Made by a program: the position numbers and the translations under genes | Shown here: piece by piece, positions 39,904 through 49,960 of the stretch | Numbering within the stretch: position 1 is the stretch's first letter | How the letters are laid out: the number at the start of each line of letters is the position of its first letter | From: JAFMJV01 sp963814315 | Lineage (GTDB): Bacteria; Chloroflexota; Limnocylindria; Limnocylindrales; CSP1-4 | DNA: 64,000 nucleotides | Direction of reading: 5' to 3' | Assembly (NCBI GenBank): GCA_963814315.1 | Contig: CAWFCG010000003.1 | Span: 496,001-560,000, forward strand | Notes under the pieces: model-generated | Told to the model about the DNA's origin: nothing | Seen by the model: the letters and a program-made list of their open reading frames with translations, nothing else | The model's database searches: none

Positions 39904-40682
39904 TGTTGCTGAAGCGCGTCATCCCCTGCCTGGACGTCAAGGACGGCCGCGTCGTCAAGGGCGTGCGCTTCGTCGACCTGACCGACGAGGGCGATCCGCC
40001 CGAGCTGGCCAAGCGTTATGCCGAGGCCGGTGCCGACGAGATCTGCTTCCTTGACATCACCGCCGCTCCCGAAGGCCGCGGCACGCTGCTGGACATCGTC
40101 GAGCGCACCGCGGGCGAGGTGTTCGTGCCGCTCTCGGTCGGCGGCGGTGTGCGCTCGGCCCGTGAGATGCGTGACGTCCTGCGAGCCGGCGCCGACAAGG
40201 TCGCGATCAATACCGCTGCCGTCGACGATCCCGACCTGGTGCGGACCTGCGCCCGGCGTTTCGGCAGCCAGTGTGTCGTCATCAGCGTCGACGCCCGGGC
40301 GGTCCCCGGGGAGCCCGGCCGTTGGGAGGTGGTCGTGCAGGGCGGCCGCAAGGCCACCGGTCTCGATGCCGTCGAGTGGATCGAGCGCTGCGTGGGTAAC
40401 GGTGCCGGCGAGGTGCTTCTGACCTCGATCGATCGTGACGGCACCGGCGAGGGTTTTGACATCGAGCTGCTTCGGACCGTGACCTCGCGGGTCAACGTGC
40501 CCGTCATCGCCTCGGGCGGCGCGGGCACACCGGCCGACATGACCGCCGCGGTCACCGACGGCCATGCGGATGCCGTGTTGGCCGCGTCGATCTTCCATCG
40601 CGACGTCCACTCCATCGCCGCGGTCAAGCGCGCCATGGCCGATGCCGGCGTTCCGGTGCGCCTCACTGGGGAGGCTGTTTGA
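39903..40682 (+). CDS. hisF: Imidazole glycerol phosphate synthase, cyclase subunit
   Basis: 259 aa TIM barrel. Catalytic Asp 11 lies in IPCLDVKDGRVVKGV and the second in VISVDARAV. The phosphate loops VGGGVRSAREM and IASGGAGTPADM are intact. It closes the imidazole ring and releases AICAR. It forms the HisHF complex with the preceding gene. Confidence 0.97.
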   Translation: MLLKRVIPCLDVKDGRVVKGVRFVDLTDEGDPPELAKRYAEAGADEICFLDITAAPEGRGTLLDIVERTAGEVFVPLSVGGGVRSAREMRDVLRAGADKVAINTAAVDDPDLVRTCARRFGSQCVVISVDARAVPGEPGRWEVVVQGGRKATGLDAVEWIERCVGNGAGEVLLTSIDRDGTGEGFDIELLRTVTSRVNVPVIASGGAGTPADMTAAVTDGHADAVLAASIFHRDVHSIAAVKRAMADAGVPVRLTGEAV

Positions 40683-41368
40683 TGGCTGAGCGACGAGTAC
40701 GGCCCCTGGACCCGGCCGCGATCCGCTACGGTGCCGAGGGGTTGGTCGCGACGGTCGTGCAGGATGCTGACGATGGCCGGGTATTGATGGTCGGCTGGCA
40801 GGACGCAGAGGCGGTCGAGGCCACGCTCGCCAGCGGTGAGGCGCACTTCCATTCGCGCTCGCGCGATGCGCTATGGAAGAAGGGTGAGACCAGCGGCAAC
40901 ACGCTCGCGGTGGTGTCGATGGAGCTCGATTGCGATGCCGACGCCGTACTCATCCGGGCGCGTCCGGCCGGACCCATCTGTCACACCGAGGCACGCTCCT
41001 GCTTCGATCTCGAACCCGGCACAGGGGCGTCCCTGGTGGCGCCCTCAGCCCAGGATTTCGCCTGGTTGGAGCGCCTCTGGGCCACCATCGAGGAGCGGGC
41101 CCGCACGCGCCCGGAGGGCTCCTATACCAGCAAGCTGCTCAACGAGGGCGTCGATGCGACCGCGCGCAAGGTAGCCGAAGAGGCGACCGAGGTGGTGATG
41201 GCAGCCAAGGATGACGAATTCGCCAAGCGCACCGGTGCCGATCGCCCGCGTGCGGAACTGGCCGGCGAACTGGCGGACCTGCTGTACCACTCCCTGGTCC
41301 TGTGCGCCGAGCGTGGCTTGCCGCCGGCGGAGGTCATCGAGGTGTTGAAGGCTCGCCACCGCACCTGA
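40679..41368 (+). CDS. hisI: Bifunctional phosphoribosyl-AMP cyclohydrolase / phosphoribosyl-ATP pyrophosphatase
   Basis: 229 aa. The HisI part (to about 115) has MVGWQDAEAVEATLASGEAHFHSRSR, LWKKGETSGN and the metal-binding DCDADAV and ICHTEARSCF motifs. The HisE part (about 120-229) has GSYTSKLLNEGVDATARKVAEEATEVVMAAKD and LAGELADLLYHSLVL. The fusion does steps 2 and 3 of the pathway. It is the last gene of the chain and overlaps hisF by 4 nt. Confidence 0.96.
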   Translation: MMAERRVRPLDPAAIRYGAEGLVATVVQDADDGRVLMVGWQDAEAVEATLASGEAHFHSRSRDALWKKGETSGNTLAVVSMELDCDADAVLIRARPAGPICHTEARSCFDLEPGTGASLVAPSAQDFAWLERLWATIEERARTRPEGSYTSKLLNEGVDATARKVAEEATEVVMAAKDDEFAKRTGADRPRAELAGELADLLYHSLVLCAERGLPPAEVIEVLKARHRT

Positions 41369-41437
41369 GTCGTCGGACGCGCCACTGCCATACGATACGT
41401 CTGACACCAGCGGCCAAGGTCGCTGTCGGAGGTATGA

Positions 41438-42457
41438 GTGGACCCGGTCCTGGTCGCTGCCATCGTCATGGCCCTCGCCTTCGCGCTGACCAATGGGTTG
41501 CACGACGCGGCCAACGCCGTTGCGACACTCGTCGCCACTGGTGCTGCCAAACCCCTGCCGGCAATCGTGCTGGCCTCGATCGCCAACCTGCTCGGCCCCT
41601 TCCTGTTCGGCGCCGCGGTGGCCGACACGGTGGCGGGGATCGTCATCGTCGAGCCCGCCATCCTCGTCCCGGTCGTGGGTGCCGGCACGACCGGCGCGCT
41701 CATCTGGAACCTCTTCACCTGGAAGCGGGCGATGCCCTCGTCGTCCAGCCATGCTCTCGTCGGTGGGCTTGTCGGGGCGGCCATCATGGCGGCTGGTCTC
41801 GGCGCAGTCAGCTGGGGTCCGGTCGTGGACGATCAGCTCGGCGGTGCGCTCGGCATCCTAGTCGGGATCCTGCTCGCGGCTGGGCTCGGTTTCGGCGTTT
41901 CCTGGGTGCTGGAGCATGTCGCGCTGCGATTTGCCCGTCGCGCCACCGCCAAGGCCGGTAGGCCTGTTCGGTCGGCACAATGGGCGACCTCGGGCTGGCT
42001 GGCGTTCAGCCAGGGGGCCAACAATGCGCAGAAAGTGGTCGGTGTCATCGGCGCGATGCTCGTCGCCAGCGGCTACACGTCATCCGCTTCTGGGACCGGC
42101 TGGGGCGTGATCGCGCTCTGCTCGCTGGCACTCACCTTGGGCACGGCGCTCGGTGGCTGGCGTATCGTCAAGACCATCGGCGCACGCATCTACCCGCTGC
42201 ACAGCATCGATGGGCTGGTGAGCCAAGCGAGCTCGGCTGGCGTCATCTTCGCCTCATCGATCGCTGGCTGGCCCGTGAGTTCCAGCCAGGTCGTCGCCTC
42301 GTCGGTGGTCGGGATCGGCGCTGGGCGCCGGCGCTGGCGCCATATCAGTTGGGACATCGTGCGCGAGATGGGCATCGCCTGGTTGACCACGATGCCGGCT
42401 GCGGCCATCATCGCCATCGTGTTCCTGCCGCTGTGGCGAGCTTTCGCAGACGTGTAA
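41438..42457 (+). CDS. PiT-family inorganic phosphate transporter
   Basis: 339 aa from GTG 41438, with GGAGG 7 nt upstream. Polytopic, about nine hydrophobic segments, with the duplicated PiT signature: FALTNGLHDAANAVATLVATGA in the N-terminal half and FSQGANNAQKVVGVIGAML in the C-terminal half, each followed by an SSSHALVGGLVG / VSSSQVVASSVVGIG motif. It is a low-affinity phosphate(-metal) symporter at the cytoplasmic membrane. It is paired with a DUF47 protein 9 nt downstream, as is usual for PiT. A possible -10 (TACGAT) lies in the 69-nt gap after hisI. Confidence 0.93.
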   Translation: MDPVLVAAIVMALAFALTNGLHDAANAVATLVATGAAKPLPAIVLASIANLLGPFLFGAAVADTVAGIVIVEPAILVPVVGAGTTGALIWNLFTWKRAMPSSSSHALVGGLVGAAIMAAGLGAVSWGPVVDDQLGGALGILVGILLAAGLGFGVSWVLEHVALRFARRATAKAGRPVRSAQWATSGWLAFSQGANNAQKVVGVIGAMLVASGYTSSASGTGWGVIALCSLALTLGTALGGWRIVKTIGARIYPLHSIDGLVSQASSAGVIFASSIAGWPVSSSQVVASSVVGIGAGRRRWRHISWDIVREMGIAWLTTMPAAAIIAIVFLPLWRAFADV

Positions 42458-42466
42458 GGAGGTGCC

Positions 42467-43153
42467 GTGTCCCCGCGACGTGACCGAGTCTCCAGGCTCG
42501 TGCGCAAGCCGGTGTACTGGTTCCTGCCCGACGACCCCGACGTGCTTGCGCGGCTGCGCCACCAGATGGCGATCACCATCGAGGGTATGGCGGCATTCGA
42601 AGCCTGGTGTGTCGGCGAAGCGACTGCGGCCGAGCGAGTGCGCGAATCGGAGCACGACGCCGACGAGGCCAAGCTCGCCGTTCGGATCGCGCTCCGCGAC
42701 GCCTTCGTCACTCCGGTCAGCCCCGAAGACATCTTCATCCTGAGTGAGCTGCTCGACAAGGTCCTGGGCCAGGCTAAGGACACCGTGCGCGAGGCTGAGG
42801 TCATGGACATGGGCCCCGACGAGCAGATGGCGGAAATGGCCGCTCAGATCCGCGAGGGCGTGGACCACCTGGCCGTGGCCTTCGATGCCATCGCGCCTCA
42901 CGGCGGCAAGGACGGCGGCCGGACCGCGACCGCCGCGGCCGATGCGGCGACGAAGTGCTCAAGGCGCTTGGAGAAGGTCTACCGAGCGGCCATGGGCGGT
43001 CTGCTCGAACTGGAACGCCAGGGTCCCCTCGCGCCCGGTGACGTTCGGGAGGTCATCGGTCGCCGTGAGCTCTATCGACGGATGTCCCGCATCGCCGAGA
43101 CGCTCAGCGACGTCGCCGACCGCGTCTGGTACGTCTCGGTGAAGGAGACCTGA
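42467..43153 (+). CDS. DUF47/PhoU-like protein, PiT partner
   Basis: 228 aa from GTG 42467 with a strong AAGGAGG site. All-helical PhoU-like protein with acidic metal-binding helices: RESEHDADEAKLAVRIALRDAFVTPVSPEDIFILSELLDK near residues 60-100 carries the E-x3-D-x3 pattern. DUF47 proteins (Pit accessory protein) regulate PiT transport. It is convergent with tyrS, with no gap. Confidence 0.92.
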   Translation: MSPRRDRVSRLVRKPVYWFLPDDPDVLARLRHQMAITIEGMAAFEAWCVGEATAAERVRESEHDADEAKLAVRIALRDAFVTPVSPEDIFILSELLDKVLGQAKDTVREAEVMDMGPDEQMAEMAAQIREGVDHLAVAFDAIAPHGGKDGGRTATAAADAATKCSRRLEKVYRAAMGGLLELERQGPLAPGDVREVIGRRELYRRMSRIAETLSDVADRVWYVSVKET

Positions 43154-44445
43154 TCAGCCCGCGCGGCGACCCACGAAACGGCGTTTCTTGCCCATGGCCA
43201 CCCACCAGTAGCGCTCGCCGATGAGCGCGGGCGGCGTCGCTGCCGGGTCGGTGAACTTCTGGCCGTTGATGGAGAAGCCACCCTGGCTGATGAGCCGGCG
43301 GGCCTCGCCGCGAGACTGGCCACTCGCCGCCACTGCTACATCGACGGCCGTCCACTCGCCCGCTTCAGCGCCGAACTCGAAGCCGCCCACAGCTTCGTAC
43401 AGCACGTCCAGCACGGCCGGGTCGTCCACCGCAGAGGCGAAGGCGGCGCCGGCAACGACCTGCTGCCGTTCCGCCACCTCGCGGCCGTGGATCCGCTCGC
43501 TCAGGTCGAAGGCCAGCGCCGCTTGGGCCAGCCGCCGTTCGGGCGCCTCGGCATGCTCGGCTGCGATGGCGTCGATCTCCTCACGGCTCTTGGTGGTCAG
43601 CCAGCGTAGGTGGTCGATGACCAGCTCGTCATCGTCGTTGATCCAATACTGGTAGAAGTCGTAGGGGCTGGTCAGGGAGCCATCGAGGAAGATGGCGCCC
43701 TTCTCAGACTTGCCCATCTTCTGGCCACCACGGTTGAGCAGCAGCGGACTGCACAGCCCGAAGGCCGTCGGTTCGTGACCCTCCTCGTCGGCCTCCCCCT
43801 CGGCCTCGCGGTTCTCGACGCGACGGATCAGCTCCAGGCCGGAGGTGATGTTGCCCCACTGGTCGGCGCCGCCCATCTGCATATCCACGCCCTCGTGTTG
43901 GTGGAGATGCAGGAAGTCGGCCGCTTGCAGGGTCTGGTAGCTGAACTCGGTGAAGCTCATGCCTGCGGCCAAGCGCGCCTGGACCGAGTCCTTGGCCAGC
44001 ATGTAGGGCACGGTGAAGTGCTTGCCGATGTCACGCAGGTAGTCGATGACCGTCATGGGCCCCAGCCACTCGAGGTTATTGAGCATCTTCGGCTGCGTGG
44101 GGCCAGGCGCGAAGTCGAGGAACCGTTCGAGTTGTGCCCGCAAGGCCGCCGAGTTGGCCTCGATGGCTTCGGCATCGAGCAGCACACGCTCACTGGACTT
44201 GCCCGAGGATCCCCGATCATGCCGGTACCGCCGCCGATGAGCACGACCGGCCGCCCGCCCGATCGCTGCAGGTGCGTCAGCAGGAAGACCTGCAGCAGGT
44301 GGCCCACGTGGAGTGAGGTGGCGCTGGCGTCGAAGCCGATGTAGGCGCTCACCGGTCCGGTCGCGAGCCGCGCCTCAAGACCGTCGGAGGTGAGGTGGAG
44401 GAGGCGGCGCCAGCCAAGCTCCTCGAGCAGGTCCGGGCTGTTCAC
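43154..44445 (-). CDS. tyrS: Tyrosyl-tRNA synthetase, with a -1 frameshift
   Basis: From ATG 44445 the frame reads MNSPDLLEELGWRRLLHLTSDG...YIGFDASATSLHVGH (the HIGH motif) to GGGTGMIGDP. It then loses frame and resumes as VLLDAEAIEANSAALRAQLERFLDF to the stop at 43154. One base is missing at about 44207-44208, beside GGATC; restoring it gives SGKSSERVLLDAEAI and a 430-aa protein, the normal TyrRS length. The class I catalytic loop KMGKSEKGAI and the C-terminal S4 RNA-binding domain (EARRLISQGGFSINGQKF) are intact. TyrRS is essential, so a real inactivating mutation is unlikely unless a second copy exists. Confidence 0.88.
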
Positions 44446-44577
44446 GCGATGAGGTCCCGGCAGAGATAAGTCTGGATGTGCATCCCTTCATGCTAGCCAA
44501 GCCCGAGCGTGGGCGTGTCGCGTGCGCCCGAAAGCAGCGCATACAGTCGCGTCGACCGATGCTAGAGTCGGGCCCGA

Positions 44578-47544
44578 ATGCAGCCCTATCCGCCCTACGA
44601 ACCGCCGCAGCGCACAGCGGCGCCTCGACGACCACCTCAGCCTCCGCCTGCCCGACCCCCCGTGGGCGGCAACGGGTCGCGATCGCTCAGGGCCGTCGTC
44701 ATCGTCGTCTTCAGCCTGTTCCTGGCAGTGGCGATGCTCGGCTTCGTGGGTGTCGTCGGCGGGGCCTTCATCTACAGCCGTGACCTGCCGCATCCCAGCG
44801 AGCTGGAGAACATCGTCTTTCCCGAGGACAGCGTCATCTACGACCGCAGCGGCAAGGTCCTGGCGCGTCTGACGGCCGATGGCGAGAGCCGGAGCACCAT
44901 CGACTGGTCCGACGTACCGCCCGTCCTGGCCGATGCGGTCACCGCCGTCGAGGACAAGACCTTCTGGGCCAATGCCGGTATCGATCCGCTGGGCATCGCT
45001 GCGGCCGCCTTCGATACGCTCACCGGCGACGCTCGCGGTGGCTCCACCATCACGCAGCAGCTGGTGCGACAGAAGCTGCTGCCGGAGGATGTCATCGCCA
45101 CCTCGCAGCGCCTGGGTGACCGCAAGATCAAGGAGCTCATCCAGTCGATCCGCGTGACCGACTACTACCGTGGCGAGGCAGGCAAGCAGGCCATCCTGAC
45201 CGCCTATCTCAACCAGAACTTCTACGGCAACAACAGCTATGGCGTGCTGGCTGCGGCCAAGTCGTATTTCGATGTCAACAAGCTCTCCGACTTGACGCTC
45301 TCGCAGGCGGCCACGCTGGCGGCGTTGCCGCAGGCGCCCTCGTCCTACGACCTGGTGCGCAACGCGGTGGAGAACGAGAACGGCGAGCTGGAGGTCCCGG
45401 CCAATTCGGCTATCGTGCAGCGCCGCAACCTTGTCCTGAGCCTGCTGGCGCAAGACCCCACCCGCCGTGTGCTCAGCGGAGACGCCTACAGCGCCCAGGA
45501 CTTCCGCGACGCCATGGCCGAGCAGCTCATCGTCGAGCCGCAGTCCCAGCTGGCCTGGAAGGCTCCGCATTTCGTGTGGTACGTGCGTGACGAGCTACGG
45601 CAACTGCTGTGTGGTGACGCCGAGACCTGCGATGCCCTCAAGATGGGCGGCCTACGGGTCACTACCACGCTCGATTACGACATCCAGAAGCGTGCCGAGG
45701 CGTGGGTGCGTGCGGCTGCCCTGGTGCCCCATCGCGCCGATCCGGCCGGCGCCGCCAAGGCACTGCGCATCCCGTATACGGACTGGATGGCCCGGCTCCG
45801 CACCCAGGACGTCTGGAATGGCGCGCTCTCCGCCCTCGACTACGAGACCGGCGAGATCATCGCCTACGTCGGTTCAGCCAACTACTACGAGCGTGACAAG
45901 GTCAACAAGAAGCTGCAACCGCAGTTCGACGTCCTGACCGACGGCTGGCGGCAGCCGGGCTCGGCCTTCAAGCCGTTCACGTACGCCACGGGCATCGATG
46001 ACGAGACACTGACCGCGGCGACCATGCTCATGGATGTCACGACCGACTTCGGCGGCTACATCCCGACCGACTTCAATGGCCGTGAGCGTGGTCCGGTACG
46101 CGTCAGGAACGCACTCCAGTTCTCGCTCAACGTCCCAGCCGTCAAGGCCCTGAGCCTGGTCGGAGAGAACGACGTCTTCGACAAGGCACAGGAGTTCGGC
46201 ATGGAGTTCCAGAAGGATCGCCCCACGGCCGGGTTGGCGATGGCGCTGGGCAGCCTGGAAGTCCATCCCCTGGACCTCAACCAGTCCTACGCGACCATGG
46301 CCAACGGCGGCCTGAACGTGGGCCACACCTCCATCCTTGAGATCAGCAGCGTCAACGCCGACAACGACGTCGAATACACCTACAAGGTGCCCAAGGGCGA
46401 CCGCGTCGTCTCACCACAGGCGTCCTACGTCATGACTGACATCCTCAAGGGCAACACCGATCCCGCGGTCAACCCGGTTTGGGCGGCCCGGGCACAGATC
46501 ACCGCCAAGAACGGGCAGCGCCGACCGGCCGCGCTCAAGACCGGCACGACCAATGACGCCAAGGACCTCAATGCCTACGGCTACATCGCACCGCCTTCCA
46601 AGCAGGGCCGCAAGAACGGTGAGTACGCACTCTCTGTCGGCGTCTGGGCCGGCAACAGCAACGCCAGCCCAGTGACCACGGTGTCCAACCCGGTCTTCTC
46701 GCTGGATGTGGCGGCACCGGTCTGGGACGCCTTCCTGAACGACGTCACCAAGACGTGGGAGGTGCGGGACTTCGCGCGCCCTGACCGGATCACCACCGCC
46801 AGCGTCGATGTGTTTACGGGCTCCGTTCCCTCCGAGTACTCGCGCCGACAGGTCAACGAGCTCTTCATCCGCGGCTCGGCCCCGAGTGCGGACCCCTACC
46901 TCGTCTCGATGGAGGTAGTGAAGGGCGAGGATGGCCAGTGGTATCGCTGGCAGGATGGATGTGAGGACGTGGGCAAGCCCCGTGCGCGAGGCTTCCTGGT
47001 GCTTGACGAAGCAGAGTCACACACCCGGAGCTGGAATGATGCCGTCCGAGGCTGGGTCAAACGCGCCAGCAAGGGAGCGGGGGTCGGCGCCAGCGTGTCG
47101 CCGGTCAAGCGAACCTACACCGCCTACTTCTACGAACCCTACTACCAGCCCTACGGCCAGTCGTGGGGAGGCCTCTTCCCGCCGAGCAAGTCCTGTGGCA
47201 AGGCGCCTGTGGCAAGCGGCAGTCCGGAGCCGTCGTCTTCGCCGGAGGTCTCCCCCTCCCCATCGGTCGAGCCCAGTGGATCTCCGGAGGTCACGCCGGA
47301 GCCAAGCCCGGAACCGACACCCAAGCCGACCAAGACACCCAAGCCGACCAAGACACCCAAGCCGTCGCCCACGCCGACCGCGGCACAGAGTGAGCAGCCC
47401 TTGGCGCCACCCTCTGTGGCACCTGCGGCCGCAGCTGCGGCCGCAGGTGCGGTCACGCCGACGCCGAAGAAGAAGGCCACCCCGAGCAGCGCGCCGTCCG
47501 CTGCCGTGGCACCCGCGTCGGAGGCGCCGCCTCCCGGCACCTGA
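44578..47544 (+). CDS. Class A penicillin-binding protein (PBP1A-type glycosyltransferase/transpeptidase)
   Basis: 988 aa. A Pro-rich cytoplasmic head is followed by one transmembrane helix (about 38-68). The GT51 domain carries AVTAVEDKTFWANAG (catalytic Glu about 125), GGSTITQQLVRQKLL and RKIKELIQSI. The transpeptidase domain has SxxK in RQPGSAFKPFTYA (Ser about 461), SxN in LQFSLNVPAVK (about 516) and KTG in ALKTGTTNDAKD (about 653). The last ~120 residues are a Pro/Ser/Thr/Lys-rich tail typical of wall-spanning or glycosylated tails. It polymerises and crosslinks peptidoglycan outside the membrane. It is divergent from tyrS and convergent with mutS2 (13 nt apart). Confidence 0.95.
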   Translation: MQPYPPYEPPQRTAAPRRPPQPPPARPPVGGNGSRSLRAVVIVVFSLFLAVAMLGFVGVVGGAFIYSRDLPHPSELENIVFPEDSVIYDRSGKVLARLTADGESRSTIDWSDVPPVLADAVTAVEDKTFWANAGIDPLGIAAAAFDTLTGDARGGSTITQQLVRQKLLPEDVIATSQRLGDRKIKELIQSIRVTDYYRGEAGKQAILTAYLNQNFYGNNSYGVLAAAKSYFDVNKLSDLTLSQAATLAALPQAPSSYDLVRNAVENENGELEVPANSAIVQRRNLVLSLLAQDPTRRVLSGDAYSAQDFRDAMAEQLIVEPQSQLAWKAPHFVWYVRDELRQLLCGDAETCDALKMGGLRVTTTLDYDIQKRAEAWVRAAALVPHRADPAGAAKALRIPYTDWMARLRTQDVWNGALSALDYETGEIIAYVGSANYYERDKVNKKLQPQFDVLTDGWRQPGSAFKPFTYATGIDDETLTAATMLMDVTTDFGGYIPTDFNGRERGPVRVRNALQFSLNVPAVKALSLVGENDVFDKAQEFGMEFQKDRPTAGLAMALGSLEVHPLDLNQSYATMANGGLNVGHTSILEISSVNADNDVEYTYKVPKGDRVVSPQASYVMTDILKGNTDPAVNPVWAARAQITAKNGQRRPAALKTGTTNDAKDLNAYGYIAPPSKQGRKNGEYALSVGVWAGNSNASPVTTVSNPVFSLDVAAPVWDAFLNDVTKTWEVRDFARPDRITTASVDVFTGSVPSEYSRRQVNELFIRGSAPSADPYLVSMEVVKGEDGQWYRWQDGCEDVGKPRARGFLVLDEAESHTRSWNDAVRGWVKRASKGAGVGASVSPVKRTYTAYFYEPYYQPYGQSWGGLFPPSKSCGKAPVASGSPEPSSSPEVSPSPSVEPSGSPEVTPEPSPEPTPKPTKTPKPTKTPKPSPTPTAAQSEQPLAPPSVAPAAAAAAAGAVTPTPKKKATPSSAPSAAVAPASEAPPPGT
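47317..47364 (+). repeat. 18-bp coding tandem repeat in the PBP tail
   Basis: ACACCCAAGCCGACCAAG occurs twice exactly (47317-47334, 47335-47352) and 12 bases of a third copy follow. It encodes the TPKPTK repeats of the Pro/Thr/Lys-rich C-terminal tail. Slippage should make tail length variable. Confidence 0.9.
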
Positions 47545-47557
47545 ACGCGCGTAGCAG

Positions 47558-49960
47558 CTAGAGCGTCACCACGGTGGCGCCATCGCCGCCTTCGCCGCGA
47601 TCTCCTGGCCGCCACTCTCGCACCAACGGATGGCCGCTGAGCATGGCGCGTACGGCATCACGCATGGCGCCGGAGCCGTGCCCGTGGACGACGGTCAGAC
47701 GCCCCGCACCCGCGTGCGTGGCATCGTCAAGGTACTGGTCCAGCATGGCCATGGCTTCCTCAACGCGGGCCCCCCGCAAGTCCAGGCTGGAGGCCACCGC
47801 GCGCGCTCGCTCGCGGACGATCGCCGCGGCTCGAGCTTTAGCCGCGCCGGTGGCGAATCCGGAATGCGGTTCGGCCCCGAACTCACCTCGCCTGCCCGAC
47901 TTGGGGCGATCGGTCACGCCGCTACCGCCGGACCCACCGCCTGAGGGAAGCTCCAGCTCATCGAGCCCGACATCGACACGCATGCCGCTAACGTCGAGCG
48001 TGGCCCGGCCGCGAGCCTCATCGAGCGCCGCGATGGTGCCATTCCAACCGCTCGCGGCCAGGGCGCGGTCTCCGATCCTCCAGCGCTTCGGTGGCGGCCC
48101 GGCCTCGGCACGCTCCGACTCCCTCGGCATCAGGCCCAGTCGAGCGTCGATGCGAGCCATGGCGGCGTCGAGTCGTTCCTCGGTGAGCGTCTCGCGAGCC
48201 AGTGAGCCCCGCATCTCCGCGATCTCCGCCTCCACCGCGGCCAGCGCCACTTCTGCCTGCCGTCGCGCGTCGGTGGTGGCGACACGTCGCTCAGCGCGCG
48301 CCCGGCGCCGCTCCTCCTCAGCTTCCCGGAGGGCTGCTTGCATGCGCAACTCGGCATCGGCCGCTCGCGCTTCGGCGGCGGCGATGTCGACCTGGGTCTT
48401 GCGGATCGAGGCCAGCGTGGTCTCGAACTCCTGCTGGGCGACCGAGAGGCGTGAGCGAGCGTCCTCCACCAGCCGCCGTGGCAGGCCCAGGCGCTCGGCG
48501 ATGGCAAAGGCCTGACTGGTGCCGGGCAGACCGATGGAGAGGTGGTAGGTCGGCGCCAGCGTGGCCAAGTCGAAGTCGACCGACGCGTTGCGAGCTCCGG
48601 TCTCGTTGTGGGCGTACGTCTTGAGCTCGGCGTAGTGGGTGGTGGCGACGACCAGCGAGCCGGCCTCGATGAAGTGATCGAGCAGCGACTGTGCCAGGGC
48701 CGAGCCCTCGGTAGGGTCGGTGCCGGCGCCCAGCTCGTCGAGCAGCACCAGCGTGCCCGACCCTGCCTCCTCCACGATGCGCGTGATGGTGCGCAGGTGC
48801 CCGCTGAAGGTCGAGAGGGACTGTGCCACCGACTGCTCGTCGCCGATGTCGGCGAGGACGTCGTCGAAGATGGGCAGAGCACTTCCCGGTGCGACCGGGA
48901 TATGCATGCCCGCCTGGTGCATCAGCACCAGCAGGCCCACCGTCCGTAGCGCCACCGTCTTGCCACCGGTGTTGGGCCCGGTGATGACGAGTGCGGTGTA
49001 GCCCTCCCCCAGGTGCACGTCGATAGGCACGACCTTGCCTTCCAGGCCGGGGTGGCGCGCGGCCAACAGCGACACCACTGGCCGACTGTTGAGCGCTGGC
49101 CGCACCGCGTCCAGCTCCTCAGCCAATCGAGCGCGACACATCCACAGGTCGAAGCGCGCGAGCGCCTCCAGATCGGCGCTGAGCGCATCGCCATTGGCGG
49201 CGACATGCGCGGAGAGCTCGTCGAGGACTCGTTCCTCCTCTGCCTTGGCAACCAGCTCCGCTTCTCGCCAGGCGTTGGAGAGTTCGACCGCGATGAGGGG
49301 CTCCACGAACAGTGTCTGGCCGCTCCCGGACTGGTCGTGCACGATGCCCTTGACGCGGCTCCGCGAATCCGCCCGCACTGGCACCACATAGCGCCCGTTG
49401 CGCAGGGTGATGATGGGTTCCTGCAGGGCGCCCGCCACGTCCGAGTGGACCAACGCATCGAGCCGGCTGCGCAGCCGGTCATGGGCGATGCGGACGGCAC
49501 GACGCAAGCCTCCCAATGCGGGTGAGGCAGTATCAAGCACCTCACCGGTGGGATCCACGCTGGCTTCCAGCCGCGAGCGCAGGGCAGGCAGCGGGTCGAT
49601 GCTGCGGTACAACGTATGCAACAGCGGCCGGTCAAGATCGCGCAAGCCATCTACCAGGCGGCCGGCCGCGATGATGGTCTCCACGATGGCCCACAGTTCG
49701 GTGGGATCGAGGCGGCCGCTACGCGTAGCGCGGGCGAGGACGGGTTCGATGTCACGGGCACCACCGATCCCGACGGCCGGCTTTTCGGAGAGCAACCAGC
49801 GGGCCTCGTCGGTCTCGTCAAGACGCCGTTTCACGACGATGGCATCGGCCGTCGGCTCCACAGCCAGCGCCCGGCGCCGTGAGGGTTCGAAGGCGGCGTA
49901 CGCCGCTAGCCGCGCCCGGATGAGCGGGAACTCGAGCAGCTCGGCTGAGCGCGTGTCCAT
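47558..49960 (-). CDS. mutS2: Endonuclease MutS2
   Basis: 800 aa from ATG 49960, whose first base is the last base of the aag stop; a TTG just upstream is the alternative. Domains in order: MutS-type core and clamp helices, the ATPase with Walker A ITGPNTGGKTVALRT near residue 325 and LVLLDELGAGTDPTEGSALAQ, a long coiled coil, a KOW-like segment (WRIGDRALAASGWNGTIAALD) and a C-terminal Smr nuclease domain (SLDLRGARVEEAMAMLDQYL...VVHGHGSGAMRDAV). MutS2 suppresses recombination and, in Bacillus, splits collided ribosomes. It ends the thrS-to-mutS2 series. Confidence 0.95.
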   Translation of the reverse strand: MDTRSAELLEFPLIRARLAAYAAFEPSRRRALAVEPTADAIVVKRRLDETDEARWLLSEKPAVGIGGARDIEPVLARATRSGRLDPTELWAIVETIIAAGRLVDGLRDLDRPLLHTLYRSIDPLPALRSRLEASVDPTGEVLDTASPALGGLRRAVRIAHDRLRSRLDALVHSDVAGALQEPIITLRNGRYVVPVRADSRSRVKGIVHDQSGSGQTLFVEPLIAVELSNAWREAELVAKAEEERVLDELSAHVAANGDALSADLEALARFDLWMCRARLAEELDAVRPALNSRPVVSLLAARHPGLEGKVVPIDVHLGEGYTALVITGPNTGGKTVALRTVGLLVLMHQAGMHIPVAPGSALPIFDDVLADIGDEQSVAQSLSTFSGHLRTITRIVEEAGSGTLVLLDELGAGTDPTEGSALAQSLLDHFIEAGSLVVATTHYAELKTYAHNETGARNASVDFDLATLAPTYHLSIGLPGTSQAFAIAERLGLPRRLVEDARSRLSVAQQEFETTLASIRKTQVDIAAAEARAADAELRMQAALREAEEERRRARAERRVATTDARRQAEVALAAVEAEIAEMRGSLARETLTEERLDAAMARIDARLGLMPRESERAEAGPPPKRWRIGDRALAASGWNGTIAALDEARGRATLDVSGMRVDVGLDELELPSGGGSGGSGVTDRPKSGRRGEFGAEPHSGFATGAAKARAAAIVRERARAVASSLDLRGARVEEAMAMLDQYLDDATHAGAGRLTVVHGHGSGAMRDAVRAMLSGHPLVREWRPGDRGEGGDGATVVTL

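Noticed and set aside
40016..40852. Minus-strand frame opposite hisF/hisI
   Set aside because: It is antisense to two coupled his genes and has Arg/Ser/Thr-rich shadow composition.
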